Positions 8,029 to 18,155 of a stretch of 64,000 nt of DNA are shown here, one piece after another (position 1 is the first letter of the stretch; the number at the start of each line of letters is the position of its first letter). Origin of the DNA: Campylobacter sp. LR291e. GTDB taxonomy: Bacteria; Campylobacterota; Campylobacteria; Campylobacterales; Campylobacteraceae. Where the stretch lies: the NCBI RefSeq assembly GCF_008633915.1, contig NZ_VJNV01000035.1, positions 117,876 to 181,875 of the forward strand, read 5' to 3'. A model generated the notes under the pieces. It saw only the letters and a program-made list of their open reading frames with translations, was not told where the DNA came from and searched no databases. The position numbers and the translations under genes were made by a program.

Positions 8029-9319
8029 TATTATCTTACTTGGTGGTTCAAACTGCGTTATGGTAAATGGACTGCAAAAAGGTATAAAAGAAGTAGCTAA
8101 AGAAAAAGAATTAAACTTTTATAATTTTTCCCTTGGATATTGCACCTCTTTGCAAAATTTATATGAATTAATAAGACATAAGGAAATTTTTGCAAATGCT
8201 AGTTTAATAATCACAGAAAGTAATGTAAATGAAATTTATAATAATCAAGCCCCACGAGAAAAATTGCCACTTAACTTAATAGCTAGACACATTTTTTATT
8301 ATTATCGTTATTTACACTCCTTGCAAAAAAAGGTAGTCGTGCTTATCTTGCCCTTTTACAAGGCAAATCATCAAATAATAAATAACCTACACATTCTAAA
8401 CGCAAATAATTTTGGCTTTAATATCATAAATTTACAAAAGGCATTTAGTAAGATGAATTTGATTGAATTTGCTAATATGTTTGAGGTTCACCAACCTGCA
8501 AATATCATGGCTAAGATAGGAAAATTAATGATGACAAATTTAAAAAACTATCATTATCCAAAAAAAATTGAAAATAACAATAACATAGATAATTTTTTAA
8601 TAATAAAACCAAGTGATATGATAAATCTATCAAAAAAACCCAAAGAAAATATAGCTAAAAACTCAGCCTTTGAAGAATTAACTTATAGACTTGATAAAGA
8701 CATAAGCTTAAAATTTCCACCAAATTCAAAGGGTTATAGATTAGCCGGGCTTCATTCTTGGAATGAGAGTAAAAAATTTAGTGAAAACGTCCTTAAAATT
8801 AATTCAAGCATTTATATAAAAAATAAAAAATACGAACTTGTTAAAGAAATGGCTGCTTTGAATTTGTTTTGTGAAATTTTAAACACAAATTTTATTGTAG
8901 ATGATGAAAGTATAGTTAGTTTTAATGATAAAAATAAGCCAAATACAGAATATTTTCACGCTTGTTTAAGTAATTATAAGGATAGTAAAAAGCTTGCTTA
9001 TTTTGATTTAATAGCCTTTTTTCTTATAAAGGATGATGAAGAAAATATAGATTTTACAAATTTAAATAAGCAAAGCATGTTAGAAGAACGAGATTTTACA
9101 AATTTAATAATAAATAACACACTTTATGAAGAGGTGATAAATGCTTGTATTTCTTTGATTAAACAAAATAAAATCAATGAAAGTATAAGTTGTAATAATT
9201 TCTTTTCTTATAAATTAGGACAAGCCCTAATAAAGGCTTATAAAAATCGTTACAAGGGTGGTTTTTTTAAATTTATTTTTGAACTAAGAAAGCTTAAAAA
9301 AGATTATAAGCTAAATTAA
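8018..9319 (+). CDS. possible SGNH/GDSL-like protein
   Basis: The function is not known. The 433-residue protein starts with a Rossmann-like strand ending in GGSN (residues 9-12), followed by TESNVNE (66-72), a hydrophobic strand VVVLILPF (106-113) and FEVHQP (155-160). This spacing resembles SGNH hydrolases, where a GDS-type serine opens the domain and a D/E-x-H motif closes it. The C-terminal 250 residues show no known domain. No signal peptide is visible. The gene overlaps the previous one by 11 nt and ends at a terminator-like hairpin. I do not recall it from this locus in C. jejuni, so it may be an accessory gene; polysaccharide modification is only one possibility. Confidence 0.5.
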   Translation: MVSNIILLGGSNCVMVNGLQKGIKEVAKEKELNFYNFSLGYCTSLQNLYELIRHKEIFANASLIITESNVNEIYNNQAPREKLPLNLIARHIFYYYRYLHSLQKKVVVLILPFYKANHQIINNLHILNANNFGFNIINLQKAFSKMNLIEFANMFEVHQPANIMAKIGKLMMTNLKNYHYPKKIENNNNIDNFLIIKPSDMINLSKKPKENIAKNSAFEELTYRLDKDISLKFPPNSKGYRLAGLHSWNESKKFSENVLKINSSIYIKNKKYELVKEMAALNLFCEILNTNFIVDDESIVSFNDKNKPNTEYFHACLSNYKDSKKLAYFDLIAFFLIKDDEENIDFTNLNKQSMLEERDFTNLIINNTLYEEVINACISLIKQNKINESISCNNFFSYKLGQALIKAYKNRYKGGFFKFIFELRKLKKDYKLN

Positions 9320-9343
9320 AGCACAGCCTTTTTGCTGTACTTT
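9318..9343. terminator. hairpin between convergent genes
   Basis: Arms AAAGCACAGC (9318-9327) and GCTGTACTTT (9334-9343) pair over 10 positions with one mismatch around a 6-nt T-rich loop. It overlaps the stop codons of both converging genes, so it probably ends the moaC operon and may also serve the minus-strand gene. A T run lies a little beyond (9352-9359). Confidence 0.6.
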
Positions 9344-9707
9344 AATATGCCCTTTTTTTGCATTCAATTTCTATTTCTCTTGCAGTTGCGTTTTGAATTT
9401 GTTGAGGGTTTTGTTGTTGATTTGCATCATAACCATAGCCATAAAAGGTTTTAGCCTTTATAAAGGTACCTACTTGTAAATCGCTAAAAGTACCTTGTTT
9501 ATCCGTACCAAAAATGCCACAATCTTCCATGTCTATTTCAGTATTTGGCAAAATTTTAACATTTATCCTTTGACCATAAGTAGTTTCTACTAAAATAGTC
9601 TTTGCAGCATCATTTATATCAACGATAGTACCATAAGTACCACTATCTGCATATAAAACACCTGTCAAAGATAAAGCTAGTAAGCAAGTTGCAATTTTTT
9701 TCTTCAT
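9342..9707 (-). CDS. small secreted periplasmic protein
   Basis: The 121-residue protein has a clear Sec signal peptide (MKKKIATCLLALSLTGVLYADS, cleavage probably after YA). The mature part is beta-rich (TYGTIVDINDAAKTILVETTYGQRI, then VGTFIKAKTFYGYG), like small periplasmic proteins with an OB-type or DUF5666-like barrel. A Gln/Asn-rich linker (NQQQNPQQIQN) precedes the C-terminus. It has its own promoter and AAAGGAG site, so it is probably monocistronic. Function unknown. Confidence 0.65.
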   Translation of the reverse strand: MKKKIATCLLALSLTGVLYADSGTYGTIVDINDAAKTILVETTYGQRINVKILPNTEIDMEDCGIFGTDKQGTFSDLQVGTFIKAKTFYGYGYDANQQQNPQQIQNATAREIEIECKKRAY

Positions 9708-9734
9708 AATAACTCCTTTTTAAAAACTTACGAA

Positions 9735-9740
9735 ATTATA
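9735..9740 (-). promoter_or_regulatory. -10 box of the 9342-9707 gene
   Basis: TATAAT on the minus strand, 28 nt before the ATG, preceded by a T/A-rich stretch. A strong AAGGAG ribosome site lies between it and the start. Confidence 0.45.
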
Positions 9741-9804
9741 ACTAAAATTTAGTGAAGTTAATGTGAAATTTAAAACTACTTTTTTTAAAATTTAACTTTC
9801 ACTT

Positions 9805-11250
9805 TTATGCAAAAAAGCTTTTATAAATACTATTAGCACATTCTAAGCCATCCTTTATAGCCCATACGACAAGAGCTTGTCCCATTCTAGCATCACCACA
9901 AGCAAAGATTTTTTTATGAGAGGTTTGATAATCATTTGTTAAAATATTATTTTTTTCATCAAATTTAATATTAAAATTTGATTTAAGCTCATTTTCACTG
10001 CCACTAAAACCCATAGCAAGCAAGATTAAATCAGCCTTATAAAATTTACTTGAATTTGCAATTTCAACATTTACCATTTTTGAATTTATCGCTTCTCTTT
10101 TTAAATCACTTGCATAAACGCCCTTTACAAAGCCATTTTCACCCACAAATTCCTTAGTTAATTTTTGATACATTCTAACATCCTTGCCATAAACAGCAAT
10201 GGCTTCTTCTAAACCATAATCAGTACTAAATATATCAGCCTTTAAAGGCCAAGGATTATTTTGGACCCTTTTTAATGGTCTTTTTGGACTTCTTTCAAAG
10301 CGAGTTATTGATTTTGCTCCCTGCCTTAGTGCAACTGCCACGCAATCAACACTTGTATCCCCACTTCCTATAATCAAAACATCCTTATTTTTAGCTAAAT
10401 CATTTGGTGCATTTTTATCTAGTAAGGACTTTGTATTCATAGTTAAAAAATCCACAGCAAACATGATATTTTTTAAATTCCTACCCTTAATATTTAAATC
10501 AATAGCCTTACTCGCACCAGTACAAAGCACAACCCCATCATAATCTTTTAAAAGCTTATTTGCTTTTTCCTTGCTATTGATATCATAAGAACAATGAAAC
10601 TCAATGCCACTTTTTTTGAGTAATTCAACTCTCCTATTTATAACGCTTTTTTCTAATTTCATATCAGGAATTCCATACATTAAAAGCCCACCTATCCTAT
10701 CACTTCTTTCAAAGATACTGACCTTAAAGCCAAGTTCGTTTAAGCGATATCCACAGGCAAGTCCAGCCGGTCCACTTCCTACAATGGCCATTTTTTTACC
10801 ATTTAAATTTGGCTTTGAAATTTTTATAAATTTTTCCTTAAAAGCATTTTCAATAATAGCAAATTCATTATTTTTAATGCTAACGCTAGCCCCATTTATA
10901 GCACAAACGCAAGAATCTTCACAAGGTGCAGGACAAACCCTGCCTGTAAATTCAGGGAAAGGATTGGTTAAATCAAGTCTTTCATAAGCTTGTTCCCATA
11001 AGCCCTTATAGATTAAATCATTCCATTCAGGGATTAAATTTCGCAAAGGACAGCCTATTTCTTTGTTTTCTTCGATTAAACCAGCTTGACAAAAAGCAAC
11101 CCCACAATTCATGCACCTTCCGCCTTGAATTTCTTGTTCTTCCTTGCTTAAAGCCTGACTAAATTCCTTGAAATTTTTAATTCTTTGCTTAGAATCAAGC
11201 TTTTTAAAATTCACCCTTTTAAAATCTAAAAATCCTCTTATATTGCCCAT
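9805..11250 (-). CDS. gltD: glutamate synthase small subunit (NADPH-dependent)
   Basis: GltD passes electrons from NAD(P)H through FAD and iron-sulfur clusters to GltB for glutamate synthesis. The 481-residue protein has N-terminal cluster cysteines (C46, C49, C54 in CMNCGVAFC), an FAD-binding GSGPAGL, a nucleotide-binding GSGDTSVDC and a C-terminal FACGDARMGQ. Length and order are standard. It starts 3 nt after the gltB stop, so the two are co-transcribed and equimolar subunits are likely. Confidence 0.96.
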   Translation of the reverse strand: MGNIRGFLDFKRVNFKKLDSKQRIKNFKEFSQALSKEEQEIQGGRCMNCGVAFCQAGLIEENKEIGCPLRNLIPEWNDLIYKGLWEQAYERLDLTNPFPEFTGRVCPAPCEDSCVCAINGASVSIKNNEFAIIENAFKEKFIKISKPNLNGKKMAIVGSGPAGLACGYRLNELGFKVSIFERSDRIGGLLMYGIPDMKLEKSVINRRVELLKKSGIEFHCSYDINSKEKANKLLKDYDGVVLCTGASKAIDLNIKGRNLKNIMFAVDFLTMNTKSLLDKNAPNDLAKNKDVLIIGSGDTSVDCVAVALRQGAKSITRFERSPKRPLKRVQNNPWPLKADIFSTDYGLEEAIAVYGKDVRMYQKLTKEFVGENGFVKGVYASDLKREAINSKMVNVEIANSSKFYKADLILLAMGFSGSENELKSNFNIKFDEKNNILTNDYQTSHKKIFACGDARMGQALVVWAIKDGLECANSIYKSFFA

Positions 11251-11253
11251 TTT

Positions 11254-14200
11254 CTATCCTTTCTTGCTTAATTTTAAAAAAGCACTAAGTTCAGGGTCTG
11301 CTTCTTTTTTACAAAATTCAAGCATTTTAAGCATTTTTTCATAGTCCCTTGGCATAACCTTGAAAAAATCTTTTTTATCAAATTTTTGCAAGATATTTTT
11401 TGCCTTTTTAGAATTTGTATAAAAAATATGCTTTTCAATCATGGCTTTTAAAACCTTTTCATCCTTAGCACTCAATGCCTTAATATCCACAAGTTCAGTA
11501 TTTACATGAGCTTCATTATGCCTTCCAAAGATAAAGACCTCTCCTCCACTCATACCAGCACCAAAATTCACACCCACATCACCAAGTACCACAACAAGCC
11601 CTCCTGTCATGTACTCACAACCATGAACACCAGTTCCTAAAACAACGGCCTTTGCCCCTGAATTTCTAACGCAAAATCTCTCTCCTGCAATGCCATCTAA
11701 ATACACCTCGCCTTCAGTAGCCCCATATAAACAAGCATTACCAGCTATTATATTTTCTTCGGGGCTAAAGGTAGCATCTTGTGAGATCCTTGCTATAATC
11801 TTACCGCCACTTAAGCCCTTACCTAAATAATCATTGCTATCGCCTATTATTTCTAGTACAATTCCTCTTGCTAAAAAAGCCCCAAAGCTGTTTCCAGCAT
11901 TGCCTATAGCATTTATATGGATGCTATCTTCTTTAAGGCTATCCTTACCATAATGCTTTAAAATTTCACTTGAAAGCATGGTAGCAAAGGTCCTACTTAG
12001 ATTGCTAACTTGTAAGGATAATTTTATAGGTTCTTTTTTTGCCAAAGCACTCTTGCAAAGTGGCAATAAAATTCTATAATCAATAGTCTTTTCAAGCTTA
12101 TTATCCTTAAAACCTTGAAAATGCACGGCATTTTTATTATAAGTAGGCAAGGATTTTAAAATTCTATCTAAATTTATCTTACTAGCCTTTCCTTGTATTT
12201 CTTTTTGTCTTAATTTATCAACCCTACCTATCATATCATCAAGCTTTTCAAAGCCAAGCCTTGCCATATATTCACGTAAATCTTGTGCTATAAAACGCAT
12301 GAAATTTACTACATGTTCAGCCTTTCCTTTAAACCTATTCCTAAGCTTTGTATCTTGCGTCGCTATACCGAAAGGACAGGTATTTAAATGGCAAACTCTC
12401 ATCATAGTACAACCCAAAACTATTAAAGGGGCAGTCGCAAAACCAAATTCCTCAGCCCCTAACAATGCAGCAATGGCTAAATCCCTACCATTCATTAATT
12501 TTCCATCTGTTTCAAGGCGTACCCTTTCTCTTAGATTATTTAAAATTAAAGTTTGATGAGTTTCAGCAAGTCCTAGTTCCCAAGGAATTCCAGCATTTGC
12601 TATTGAAGTTCTAGGACTAGCCCCAGTTCCTCCATCATAGCCTGAAACTAAGATTAAATTCGCCCCGGCCTTTGCAACCCCAGCAGCCACGGTTCCTATG
12701 CCACTTTCACTAACAAGTTTTACTGAAATTTTTGCATCTTTATTAGCATTTTTTAAATCATAGATTAATTGAGCTAAGTCCTCTATGCTATAAATATCAT
12801 GGTGAGGTGGAGGAGAAATTAAAGTAACTCCCGGCGTAGAATGCCTAGCCTTAGCTATCCAAGGATAAACCTTAAAGCCCATTAATTGCCCGCCTTCGCC
12901 AGGTTTTGCACCTTGTGCTACTTTGATTTGAATTTCTTTAGCATGTACTAAATAATTTAAATCAACGCCAAAACGACCACTTGCTACTTGCTTAATGGCT
13001 GAGTTTTTATCATTTACATAACGACTTTCATCCTCCCCACCTTCGCCAGAATTGCTCTTTGCCCCTATTAAATTCATAGCCATTGCTAAGCACTCATGGG
13101 CTTCTTTTGAGATAGAACCATAACTCATAGCCCCTGTTTTAAAACGTTTCATTATACTTTCAACGCTTTCTACCTTTTCAATATCAATAGCCTCGCTAAA
13201 ATCAAATTCCATTAAAGAACGAAGATTAAGCTGCTTTTTATCAATTAAAGCACTATACTTTTTAAATTCCTTATAATCATTATTTTTACAAGAATTTTGC
13301 AAATGAAAAATCACAAGAGGGTCAAGTAGGTGTTCTTCTTTTTGGCTCCTTAACTCATGAACGCCCATAGAATCAAGTGCTTTTAAAGGCATAGTAAAGG
13401 CGTTTTTATGTATATTAATCAATTCTTTTTCATAATCTTGCAAACTAATGCCTTCAATCCTTGAAGTTGTAAGGGTAAAGTATTTATCTATCATTTGTGA
13501 GTTTAAACCTAAGCATTCAAAAAGGGCTGAACCATTATAGCTTTGCAAGGTAGAAACGCCCATTTTTGAGGCAATCTTAACAATACCCTTTGAACTAGCC
13601 TTTATAAAATTTAAAATGGCATCTTCATAGCTTAAATTTAAATTTTTATTTTCTATTAATTGATAAATGCTTTCATAAACTAAATAGGGATTAATAACTG
13701 TTGCCCCATATCCTAACAAACAAGCAAAATGATGAATTTCTCTAGCCTCACCAGTTTGTATAATAATACTAGCATGTGTTCTTAAGGACTTTCTAACTAG
13801 GTAATTATGAAGACCTGAAACAGCTAATAAAGAAGGGATATAAGCATTTTTTGCATTTACACCCTTATCGCTTAAAATGATAATTGAAACGCCCTTTTTA
13901 ATCTCTTCTTCAACCCTTTCAAAAAGCTCGCTTAAAGCATTTTCAAGCGATTTTTTATTATAATCATAAAGCAAAGAAAATTCCTTAACTTGAAATTTCT
14001 TCAAAGACCTTATCTCAAAAAGTTCTTCATTGCTAATTATAGGCAGTGAAATTTTCACTCTTTTAGCGTTATTTTCATCAGCCTTTAATAAATTTCCTTC
14101 TCTACCTAAATAAATTCTAGTAGAAGTTACTATTTCTTCTCTTATTGCATCAAGTGGGGGATTTGTAACTTGTGCGAAAAGTTGTTTAAAATAATTATAA

Positions 14201-15735
14201 AGGGGTTGATATTGCTTTGAAAGCACGGCTAATGGGGTATCAACGCCCATTGCCCCTAAGGCTTCTTTTCCGTGTTGTGCCATAGGTAAAATACTTTGAC
14301 TTAACTCATCATAATTATAAGCAAAGGCCTTTTGAAGTCTTAGTACTTCTTCCTTGCTTAAAAATTCATGCTTATAATTTTTGCTATGTTGTTTATCAAG
14401 GTGTATTAAATTTTTAAGCCATTTTTCATAAGGCTTTGCATTTGCATAATGAGATTTTAACTCTTCATCAGCTATTAGCCTACCCCTTGCAGTATCCACA
14501 AGCAATAATTTTCCAGGTTCTAAACGTTTTTTAGCCTTAATATTTTTTTCATCGAGTTTTAAGGCCCCTGTTTCACTTGAAAGTATTAAAAAATCATCCT
14601 TTGTTAGATAATACCTACTTGGGCGAAAGCCGTTTCTATCAAGACTAGCACCCATTACGATGCCATCTGTAAAGATAATTGCAGCAGGGCCGTCCCATGG
14701 TTCCATTAACATAGAATTATATTCATAAAAGGCCCTTTTTTTAGGCCCCATTGTGCTATTTTTATGCCAAGGTTCAGGTACCATCATCATAAAGGCCTCT
14801 TCTAAGGTGCGACCATTTAAAGCTAAAAATTCTAAGGTATTATCAAACATTGCAGAATCGCTACTTGGCTTAGCTATTATAGGAAAGATATCTTGTAAAT
14901 CTTCAAAATAATCACTTTGCATAAGCCCTTCTCTAGCCATGATATTATGGACATTACCATGGATTGTATTAATCTCTCCATTATGCACCATATATCTATT
15001 TGGGTGTGCCCTTTCCCAGCTTGGGAAGGTATTTGTAGAAAAACGAGAATGAACAAGGGCTATTGCACTTTTCATATTTACATCTTTAAAATCTAGGTAA
15101 AAATCACTTAATTGAGTAGAAAGTAACATTCCCTTATAAACAATAGTACGCGATGAAAAACTAGAAAAATAAAATTTTGGCACATTAAAGGTACGTTTTT
15201 CAATCAAACGACGCAATTTATAAAGTAAACGCTCAAATTCAATGCCACTTTGTATATTATCAGGCTTTTTAACAAAGGCTTGTAAAAAATAAGGCATGGC
15301 CTTTAGTGCAGTTGCCCCTAAATCGCTTGGATTAACAGGCACCTCTCTAAAGCCTAAAAACTCAACATTTATGTCTTTTAAAGCTTGTAAAAAAATTTCT
15401 TTAGCTTCTTCTTTTGCGGCAAAATTTGGAGATAAAAACATTTGTGCAACCCCATAATTGCCCCTTTGAGGCAAAACAAAACCTAATTCTTGGGTTAAGA
15501 AAAAATCATGTGGAATTTGTATTAAAATACCAGCCCCATCGCCTGAATTTTCTTCTGCACCAGCCCCACCTCTGTGTTCAAGCTGCATTAAAATTTCTAA
15601 GGCATCACAAACCACCTTATAACTAGCCATACCTCTAATATTTGCAACCGCAGCTATACCACAGGCATCATGTTCGTATCTTGGGCTATAAAGTCCTATA
15701 TCTTTGTTATTATCAAGGATATTATCTACTTGCAT
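11254..15735 (-). CDS. gltB: glutamate synthase large subunit
   Basis: GltB transfers the amide of glutamine to 2-oxoglutarate to give two glutamates. The 1493-residue protein matches the bacterial length. C25 in DACGIAAVAN is the N-terminal nucleophile of the amidotransferase domain after removal of a 24-residue propeptide. The FMN-binding synthase domain (GAKSNSGEGGED to GGTGASP) follows, then a 3Fe-4S motif CTMMRVCHLNTCP near residue 1110, and the C-terminal GXGXG beta-helix domain (GNAGNSFGAFLARG, MTGGLVVVLGDVG). A strong AAGGAG and a TATAAT box lie upstream. Confidence 0.97.
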   Translation of the reverse strand: MQVDNILDNNKDIGLYSPRYEHDACGIAAVANIRGMASYKVVCDALEILMQLEHRGGAGAEENSGDGAGILIQIPHDFFLTQELGFVLPQRGNYGVAQMFLSPNFAAKEEAKEIFLQALKDINVEFLGFREVPVNPSDLGATALKAMPYFLQAFVKKPDNIQSGIEFERLLYKLRRLIEKRTFNVPKFYFSSFSSRTIVYKGMLLSTQLSDFYLDFKDVNMKSAIALVHSRFSTNTFPSWERAHPNRYMVHNGEINTIHGNVHNIMAREGLMQSDYFEDLQDIFPIIAKPSSDSAMFDNTLEFLALNGRTLEEAFMMMVPEPWHKNSTMGPKKRAFYEYNSMLMEPWDGPAAIIFTDGIVMGASLDRNGFRPSRYYLTKDDFLILSSETGALKLDEKNIKAKKRLEPGKLLLVDTARGRLIADEELKSHYANAKPYEKWLKNLIHLDKQHSKNYKHEFLSKEEVLRLQKAFAYNYDELSQSILPMAQHGKEALGAMGVDTPLAVLSKQYQPLYNYFKQLFAQVTNPPLDAIREEIVTSTRIYLGREGNLLKADENNAKRVKISLPIISNEELFEIRSLKKFQVKEFSLLYDYNKKSLENALSELFERVEEEIKKGVSIIILSDKGVNAKNAYIPSLLAVSGLHNYLVRKSLRTHASIIIQTGEAREIHHFACLLGYGATVINPYLVYESIYQLIENKNLNLSYEDAILNFIKASSKGIVKIASKMGVSTLQSYNGSALFECLGLNSQMIDKYFTLTTSRIEGISLQDYEKELINIHKNAFTMPLKALDSMGVHELRSQKEEHLLDPLVIFHLQNSCKNNDYKEFKKYSALIDKKQLNLRSLMEFDFSEAIDIEKVESVESIMKRFKTGAMSYGSISKEAHECLAMAMNLIGAKSNSGEGGEDESRYVNDKNSAIKQVASGRFGVDLNYLVHAKEIQIKVAQGAKPGEGGQLMGFKVYPWIAKARHSTPGVTLISPPPHHDIYSIEDLAQLIYDLKNANKDAKISVKLVSESGIGTVAAGVAKAGANLILVSGYDGGTGASPRTSIANAGIPWELGLAETHQTLILNNLRERVRLETDGKLMNGRDLAIAALLGAEEFGFATAPLIVLGCTMMRVCHLNTCPFGIATQDTKLRNRFKGKAEHVVNFMRFIAQDLREYMARLGFEKLDDMIGRVDKLRQKEIQGKASKINLDRILKSLPTYNKNAVHFQGFKDNKLEKTIDYRILLPLCKSALAKKEPIKLSLQVSNLSRTFATMLSSEILKHYGKDSLKEDSIHINAIGNAGNSFGAFLARGIVLEIIGDSNDYLGKGLSGGKIIARISQDATFSPEENIIAGNACLYGATEGEVYLDGIAGERFCVRNSGAKAVVLGTGVHGCEYMTGGLVVVLGDVGVNFGAGMSGGEVFIFGRHNEAHVNTELVDIKALSAKDEKVLKAMIEKHIFYTNSKKAKNILQKFDKKDFFKVMPRDYEKMLKMLEFCKKEADPELSAFLKLSKKG

Positions 15736-15764
15736 TTTATCTCCTTGTGTTAATTTGTTTTGAA

Positions 15765-15770
15765 ATTATA
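15765..15770 (-). promoter_or_regulatory. -10 box of gltB-gltD
   Basis: TGTGTATAAT on the minus strand, 30 nt before the gltB ATG, with an extended TG-N element. AAGGAG follows at a normal distance from the start. Confidence 0.5.
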
Positions 15771-15987
15771 CACATATTTTTTTAATTTAGCAAGATTTTT
15801 TATATTAAAAATAAATAAATTAAAAAAATATTTTTGTATTATTAAAAATTTACACAAAAATTTAAATAATAATTAGCCCTTTATTTTAAAAATTAAAAAT
15901 TTAAATTGAAATTTAAATAAAGGATTATGCGTTAAATAGTTAGAATTTAAGTATTTTAAAGGGATTTAGAAAAAAAATATAAAAAAT

Positions 15988-17043
15988 TTATAAAACGCCC
16001 TTTGAACTTGAAAGCTTTTCATTTTCTATTTTAATAGCCATTTTAAAAGCTCTTGCAAACGCCTTAAATAAGCCTTCTGCCTTATGGTGTTCGTTTTTGC
16101 CTTTAACCTTTAAATGCAAACTAGCACCCATTGAATAAGCAAGGGAATAGAAAAAATGATAAATCATTTCTGTACTAAGTTTGCCTAATTTTTGCTTTTT
16201 AAATTTAGCCTTATAAACTAAATGTGGGCGATTGCAAAAATCAATAGCACAACTTGCCAAACTCTCATCCATAGGCAAAACAAAGCCATATCGCCCGATG
16301 CCTATCTTATCACCTAAGGCCTTTTTTATGGCAGTTCCAAGTGCAAGGGCAACATCTTCAACGCTATGGTGTTCATCTATGTGCAAATCACCATTACAAG
16401 AAATTTCAAGCCCTATGCCAGAATGAACAGCGATTTGTTCTAATAAATGGTCAAAAAAACCTATATCCGTGTTAATACTTATTTTGCCACCATTTAGGCA
16501 AAGTTTAACATTAATATCAGTTTCCTTTGTCTTTCTAGTAATATTTGCCATTCTAAAAGAAGATAAAATTTCATTTGTAATATCATCCCAGCTTTTTTCT
16601 CCATATTTAAGCCCTTTAATGCCTAAATTTGAAGCCAGTATCATATCAGTGTCCCTATCGCCTATTACAAAACTTTGGTCTTTATCAAAAAGATTAAATT
16701 TAATATACTCATTAAGCAAGGCTGTTTTAGGCTTTCTACACTCACAATTTTCATTTTCAAAATGAGAACAAATAAAAATATCCTTAAATTCTATATCGCA
16801 AGTTTTTAAAATTTCAAGCATTTTTTCTTGCGGAAGTTTAAAATCTTGCAAAGCAAACGAAGAGGTCCCAAGCCCGTCTTGATTGCTAACAAGAACGAAT
16901 TTAAAACCGAAATTTTTAAGTCTCATTAATGCCTTTATAGCCCCTTTTTCAAAGCTTAATTTTTCAAGGCTATCTACTTGAAAATTATCCTTTGGTTCTT
17001 TTATAAGTGTTCCATCTCTGTCTATAAATAATATTTTTTCCAT
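15988..17043 (-). CDS. hisB: bifunctional histidinol-phosphatase / imidazoleglycerol-phosphate dehydratase
   Basis: This fused HisB catalyses two steps of histidine synthesis. Residues 1-155 are the HAD-type phosphatase ([11 protein letters not shown] with the nucleophilic Asp; zinc cysteines in [15 protein letters not shown]). Residues from about 165 form the dehydratase with its metal-binding histidines ([19 protein letters not shown]). 351 residues is the normal fused length. It stands alone here, 22 nt after rsfS and away from other his genes, so it is probably transcribed from the rsfS promoter. Confidence 0.96.
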   Translation of the reverse strand: MEKILFIDRDGTLIKEPKDNFQVDSLEKLSFEKGAIKALMRLKNFGFKFVLVSNQDGLGTSSFALQDFKLPQEKMLEILKTCDIEFKDIFICSHFENENCECRKPKTALLNEYIKFNLFDKDQSFVIGDRDTDMILASNLGIKGLKYGEKSWDDITNEILSSFRMANITRKTKETDINVKLCLNGGKISINTDIGFFDHLLEQIAVHSGIGLEISCNGDLHIDEHHSVEDVALALGTAIKKALGDKIGIGRYGFVLPMDESLASCAIDFCNRPHLVYKAKFKKQKLGKLSTEMIYHFFYSLAYSMGASLHLKVKGKNEHHKAEGLFKAFARAFKMAIKIENEKLSSSKGVL

Positions 17044-17065
17044 AATTTTTTCCTTTAAAAAATAA

Positions 17066-17386
17066 TTAATTTTGTTTTTTCTTTAAACTTTCTAAAAGTT
17101 CTTCTATCTTAAAAAGTTCTCTTTTTACAGGCGTTAAAAGATGAATTAATATATCACCAAGGTCAAGCACACACCATTCTTCGCCACTTTCGATGGCTAA
17201 AAACTGCTCATTTTTTGCCTTTAATTTTTCTTTAAGCTCATCAACCAAGCCCAAAGCATGTTTTTCGCCCAAGGTAGTAGCAATAATTACAAATTTTACA
17301 AAATACTCTTGCATATCAAAAATTTGAATATCCTCAGCCTTTTTTTCATCTAAAATTTTAACTATATAATCAATTCTTTCTTGCAT
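17066..17386 (-). CDS. rsfS: ribosomal silencing factor RsfS
   Basis: RsfS (YbeB/Iojap family) binds ribosomal protein uL14 and blocks subunit joining during starvation. The 106-residue protein has the family core [21 protein letters not shown] and [23 protein letters not shown] 17386 is chosen because AAGGAT lies 6-11 nt upstream and the length fits; a TTG at 17407 in the same frame would add seven residues. hisB follows closely. Confidence 0.92.
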   Translation of the reverse strand: MQERIDYIVKILDEKKAEDIQIFDMQEYFVKFVIIATTLGEKHALGLVDELKEKLKAKNEQFLAIESGEEWCVLDLGDILIHLLTPVKRELFKIEELLESLKKKQN

Positions 17387-17418
17387 TTTAATCCTTAAAA
17401 CAATCAAAAATTTTCGCT

Positions 17419-17424
17419 ATTGTA
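17419..17424 (-). promoter_or_regulatory. -10 box of rsfS-hisB
   Basis: TACAAT on the minus strand (context GATACAATAG), 32 nt before ATG 17386. Seen by eye. Confidence 0.4.
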
Positions 17425-17528
17425 TCAAGCTATTTGTTAAATTTTGTTTATTGCTAACTTGTAAATATTTAATTGATAAGAATAATTTTAAAAATACTCG
17501 CAAAGGCGTAAAAATTTGTAGTGAAATT

Positions 17529-18155
17529 TTAATAATCAACTTTTTCTAAAATCATAAAATTATTATGAAAATCTTTAAAACACTCATAGCTGTATTTTTT
17601 ACTACTATTTAACACTTTTCCTTGTAAATTTATACGCAAACTTGTTTTTTGATTATCAGTTATTTGATAGGTATCTAAGGCTAAATTATCAAATTTACAA
17701 ACTTCATCTGTATTAAAAATATAATAATGTATAGTAGCTTTTTGTAAATCATCTTCCCCAAAAACAGCAGTCCACACATAAAAAACATTTCTATCTAAAT
17801 CATAGCGAATTTTTGGATGAAAACTAAACATTCTTATTGTTTCTTCATTGGTAGGTTTTCCTTCGCTAGTTTTTACCTGTAAATACTTTGTGATAATATC
17901 TAGTTTTTGTATTTTACAAAACTCGCATAAATTTGTAACGCATTTTGAATTCTTTCCTTCGTATTGTACTTGTCTTATAAATTGATTGCTAAATTTATTA
18001 CATTTTTTGCAAAAATATTTTGAAATTACAAAATCTATGCCCTCATCAATATAACTTCTATGTACTTGCCAACCTAGTGCGTGAAGTTTCATTGCAAGTT
18101 GCATTTCACCATAAAGTCCAATAACTTGTTTTTTCTTATCTATATTTTCGCTCAT
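17529..18155 (-). CDS. type II restriction endonuclease, PD-(D/E)XK type with inserted zinc ribbon
   Basis: The 208-residue protein shows the nuclease pattern GE (E17), IDEGIDFVIS (D41) and YLQVKTSEG (Q93, K95), the acid-acid-x-Lys core of PD-(D/E)XK enzymes that bind metal and cut DNA. Between D41 and the QVK motif lie paired cysteines (C49-x2-C52, C72, C77-x2-C80), a probable zinc-binding insertion. Its ATG overlaps the stop of the adjacent DNA methyltransferase (ATGA), the usual layout of a type II restriction-modification pair. The recognition site cannot be read from the sequence. An alternative is a Hjc-like or repair nuclease, but the partner argues for restriction. Confidence 0.75.
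   Translation of the reverse strand: MSENIDKKKQVIGLYGEMQLAMKLHALGWQVHRSYIDEGIDFVISKYFCKKCNKFSNQFIRQVQYEGKNSKCVTNLCEFCKIQKLDIITKYLQVKTSEGKPTNEETIRMFSFHPKIRYDLDRNVFYVWTAVFGEDDLQKATIHYYIFNTDEVCKFDNLALDTYQITDNQKTSLRINLQGKVLNSSKKYSYECFKDFHNNFMILEKVDY

Noticed and set aside
10604..10987. 127-codon plus-strand frame inside gltD
   Set aside because: Antisense shadow of a conserved enzyme; no promoter or ribosome site.
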